DNA of 64,000 bases from a filamentous cyanobacterium ESFC-1 (GTDB taxonomy: Bacteria; Cyanobacteriota; Cyanobacteriia; Cyanobacteriales; Spirulinaceae). The translations under genes and the position numbers were made by a program. The stretch covers positions 62,001-126,000 of the forward strand of contig KB904821.1 of the NCBI GenBank assembly GCA_000380225.1. The letters run 5' to 3'. Position 1 is the stretch's first letter. Every line of letters begins with the position of its first letter. This document shows positions 61,793-64,000 of this stretch, piece by piece. The notes under the pieces are model-generated. The model saw only the letters and a list, made by a program, of their open reading frames with translations. It was not told the DNA's origin and did no database searches.

Positions 61793-61990
61793 ATAGCGGG
61801 CAAGGTTCGAGAGTTGCCTTTCTCCCCTCCCCTAAGAACCCTGTGTGACAGTCTCCCATCACACGGCTTGAGTCATTTGTAGTGCCGTGACCCGGTAAAA
61901 CGGCAAAAATAAGCGACTATCTGCTTTGATTGCTCTTTAACTCACACCAAAGCGTTAAGATTTCCCTGAGAAACTGGGGGGCGACAAGGG
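61793..61990 (-). mobile_element. Probable relic of a group II intron 3' end (RT tail, domains V-VI)
   Basis: Read on the minus strand, 61990-61870 contains SRLFLPFYRV...MTQAV-stop, like the end of an intron reverse transcriptase. Next comes a domain-V-like hairpin AAGCCGTGTGATGGGAGACT then GTCACACAGGGTTCTT (AGC triad, GTGTGA/TCACAC stem, GAGA tetraloop), then TAGGGGAGGGGAGAAAGGC, a domain-VI-like stem and a CTTGCCCGCTAT end resembling the YTACCCGAYTAT intron end. The RT body and 5' parts are absent. The lower stem of domain V deviates from consensus, so splicing is unlikely. Confidence 0.55.
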
Positions 61991-62109
61991 GGCGGGGAAA
62001 TCAGTCTCAACTTTACAAAGACAAGGGCTGCAATAATACAATAATAAGCTCGGCTACGACAGCAGAAAATACATCGCTCGTCACGAAACTATTACAGGGT
62101 AAATAATTT

Positions 62110-63912
62110 ATGCGACTGTCACAAATGCTATTAGTTACGCTACGGGAAGACTCCGCCGAAGCAGTGATTCCCAGTCACAAACTGCTGCTGCGGGCCGGTT
62201 ATATTCGCCGGATTGGGAGTGGCGTGTATGCGTATTTACCCCTAATGTGGCGGGTGTTGCAGAAAGTATCCCAAATTGTCCGCGAAGAAATGAATGCGAC
62301 TGGGGCCCAAGAATGCCTCCTCCCCCAACTGCAACCCTCGGAATTATGGCAAGAATCCGGTCGTTGGGATACCTATACCAAAGCCGAGGGCATTATGTTT
62401 GCCTTTGCTGACCGTCAGGGGCGGAATGTGGCGATGGGGCCGACTCACGAAGAAGTTATTACGGCGATCGCGCGGGATATGGTACGCTCTTACCGTCAAC
62501 TCCCCCTACATCTGTATCAAATTCAAAATAAATTCCGCGACGAAATCCGCCCCCGTTTCGGCTTGTTACGGGGTCGCGAGTTTATTATGAAAGACGGCTA
62601 TTCCTTCCACACCGACCCAGAAAGCCTCAAAGAAACCTATCAAGACATGGATAAGGCGTATCGGCGGATGCTAGAGCGATCAGGAGCAGAATATCGCGCC
62701 GTAGAAGCTGATTCTGGCGCAATTGGCGGGTCGGGGTCGCAAGAATTTATGGTGTTAGCTGAAGCCGGGGAAGATGAAGTCCTCTACACCGAAGATGGCC
62801 AATATGCAGCCAACGTTGAAAAAGCCATTTCCCTCCCTCCTGACGCAGAAACTTCCCCCTTCAGTCAATACGAGAAGCGGGAAACCCCCAACACCCCCAC
62901 CATTGCCTCCCTGGCCAAATTCCTGAAATGTCCGCCCACCGCGATTGTCAAAAATGTGCTGTATGAAGCTGTTTATGACAATAATAAAGCTGTTTTAGTT
63001 ATCGTCAGCATTCGCGGCGACCAGGATGTGAATGAAGTCAAATTACAAAACGAGATGGCGAAACTCGCCCCTAGTTTCGAGGCTAAAGGACTGCTAGAGT
63101 TAACTGTCCCGGATGCAGAAGCCCAGAAAAAATGGGCAGCAAAACCTCTCCCCCTCGGCTATATGGGGCCGGATTTGAGCGATGACTTTATTTCTGGGAA
63201 AGAGATTCATCCCCAATTTGTCCGCATGGTAGACGAAACCGCCGTGGATTTGGAAAACTTCGTAACGGGGGCTAATGAAACGGATTATCACGTCGTTGGG
63301 GCAAATTGGGACAAAGATTTTAAAAAGCCCGGAATTGTGGTAGATGTAAGAACAGCCATGGTGGGCGATCGCGCTGTTCACGACAACAGCCAAACTCTAC
63401 AAACTGCCAGAGGTATCGAAGTCGGCCATATCTTCCAACTGGGGACAAAATACTCCGAAGCGATGGGTGCAACCTACACCAACGAAAACGGCGAAGAAGT
63501 CCCTCTCGTCATGGGTTGTTACGGCGTTGGAGTCTCCCGTCTGGCGCAAGCAGTGGTGGAGCAGTCTCACGATAAAGATGGTATCATCTGGCCGGTCGCG
63601 ATCGCGCCTTACCATGTAATTATCGTCGTCCCCAACGTTTCCGACGACAAGGCCATGAATGCGGCTCAAAGCCTCTACGATGAGTTAAACGCCCTGGGTA
63701 TCGAAACCCTCCTCGACGACCGCGACGAGCGAGCGGGGGTTAAATTCAAAGATGCCGATTTACTCGGTATTCCTTATCGTATCGTAACGGGGCGATCGCT
63801 CAAACAAGGCAAGGTTGAAGTCGTCCAACGGGCCACCAAAGAAGCCCAAGATATTGCTTTAGATGAAGTGATAACTACCCTCAAGCAATGGGTGGATGAA
63901 GCCATCGGTTAA
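62110..63912 (+). CDS. proS: Prolyl-tRNA synthetase
   Basis: 600 residues, bacterial type. Class II core at the N-terminus ([18 protein letters not shown]; motif 2 region [21 protein letters not shown]), an inserted YbaK-like editing domain (about 230-400, [20 protein letters not shown]) and the C-terminal anticodon-binding domain (about 500-600, [17 protein letters not shown]). It charges tRNA-Pro; the insertion removes Ala mischarged to tRNA-Pro. Family length is normal. Start ATG at 62110 in an AT-rich context. The window ends 88 bases after its stop. Confidence 0.97.
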   Translation: MRLSQMLLVTLREDSAEAVIPSHKLLLRAGYIRRIGSGVYAYLPLMWRVLQKVSQIVREEMNATGAQECLLPQLQPSELWQESGRWDTYTKAEGIMFAFADRQGRNVAMGPTHEEVITAIARDMVRSYRQLPLHLYQIQNKFRDEIRPRFGLLRGREFIMKDGYSFHTDPESLKETYQDMDKAYRRMLERSGAEYRAVEADSGAIGGSGSQEFMVLAEAGEDEVLYTEDGQYAANVEKAISLPPDAETSPFSQYEKRETPNTPTIASLAKFLKCPPTAIVKNVLYEAVYDNNKAVLVIVSIRGDQDVNEVKLQNEMAKLAPSFEAKGLLELTVPDAEAQKKWAAKPLPLGYMGPDLSDDFISGKEIHPQFVRMVDETAVDLENFVTGANETDYHVVGANWDKDFKKPGIVVDVRTAMVGDRAVHDNSQTLQTARGIEVGHIFQLGTKYSEAMGATYTNENGEEVPLVMGCYGVGVSRLAQAVVEQSHDKDGIIWPVAIAPYHVIIVVPNVSDDKAMNAAQSLYDELNALGIETLLDDRDERAGVKFKDADLLGIPYRIVTGRSLKQGKVEVVQRATKEAQDIALDEVITTLKQWVDEAIG

Positions 63913-64000
63913 TGATGAGTTAGGGCGGGATTTTCTCGCCCTTAATTAATACTAATCTTGCAGGGTAACGGGGCGGATTCATCCTGATTGGTTTCAGATT

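Overview
The window is a stretch of cyanobacterial chromosome, most likely from a filamentous or otherwise complex (Oscillatoriophycideae-like) cyanobacterium. The basis is the very frequent HIP1 octamer GCGATCGC in genes and spacers, cyanobacteria-specific families (GshA of the cyanobacterial type, DUF3086, DUF3119, DUF3747+SLH, ABA4-like, a CyaB-type GAF-GAF-PAS adenylate cyclase), and spacers filled with 7-nt-periodic tandem repeats. I cannot name the species.

Layout. 1-5743: a co-directional signalling cluster with the end of a histidine kinase, a stand-alone receiver, a REC-kinase-REC hybrid and two REC-PAS-GGDEF diguanylate cyclases. After a 0.5 kb block of repeats comes a convergent class III adenylate cyclase (6229-8793), so c-di-GMP and cAMP genes lie side by side. 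9313-12114: a secreted TPR-CHAT protease-like protein, divergent from an AI-2E family permease. 13577-16430: aspS flanked by two decayed genes (a ComEA-like helix-hairpin-helix remnant and a frameshifted Rpn/DUF4351-type gene). 16608-18359: an unusual glycine-zipper/WD40/DnaJ fusion. 18493-23644: cell-envelope genes, lptA-lptB-lptF and exbB-exbD, the latter pair split by repeats. 23651-31690: a 2TM protein, a site-2 protease, asnB with two unknown genes, a GT39-like glycosyltransferase and a PIN/TRAM protein.

31837-32922 is mostly non-coding: xseB, a probable small RNA with its own promoter and terminator, and a near-perfect 170-bp tandem duplication. 32923-39025: rph, an aminotransferase, tRNA-His, a DUF4359 gene, a YbhN-like protein, a PIG-V-like mannosyltransferase and the heptose-7-phosphate kinase gene. 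39326-42644: an orphan cyclic-peptide-type ABC exporter, tRNA-Ala and trhO. 42806-46901: a TolC plus membrane-fusion-protein pair without its RND pump. 47246-49058: SRP RNA, a phasin-like protein, a Cys-rich protein, queF and a CAT-anticodon tRNA. 49179-58261: an M23/LysM peptidase, trmL, gshA, an SLH protein, acyP, an ABA4-like protein, DUF3086 and DUF3119. 58699-63912: a membrane protein, an SGNH-like protein, a low-molecular-weight phosphatase, a probable group II intron relic and proS.

Taken together the window is mainly housekeeping and envelope biogenesis, with signalling genes and several conflict-system-like genes (TPR-CHAT, WD40-J). No CRISPR array, intact transposase, prophage or biosynthetic cluster is visible. 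The best candidates for something undescribed are the glycine-zipper/WD40/J protein, the small RNA at 32176-32237, the dispersed CCCCGG hairpin family that doubles as terminators, and the pseudo-receiver diguanylate cyclase paired with an intact paralogue.
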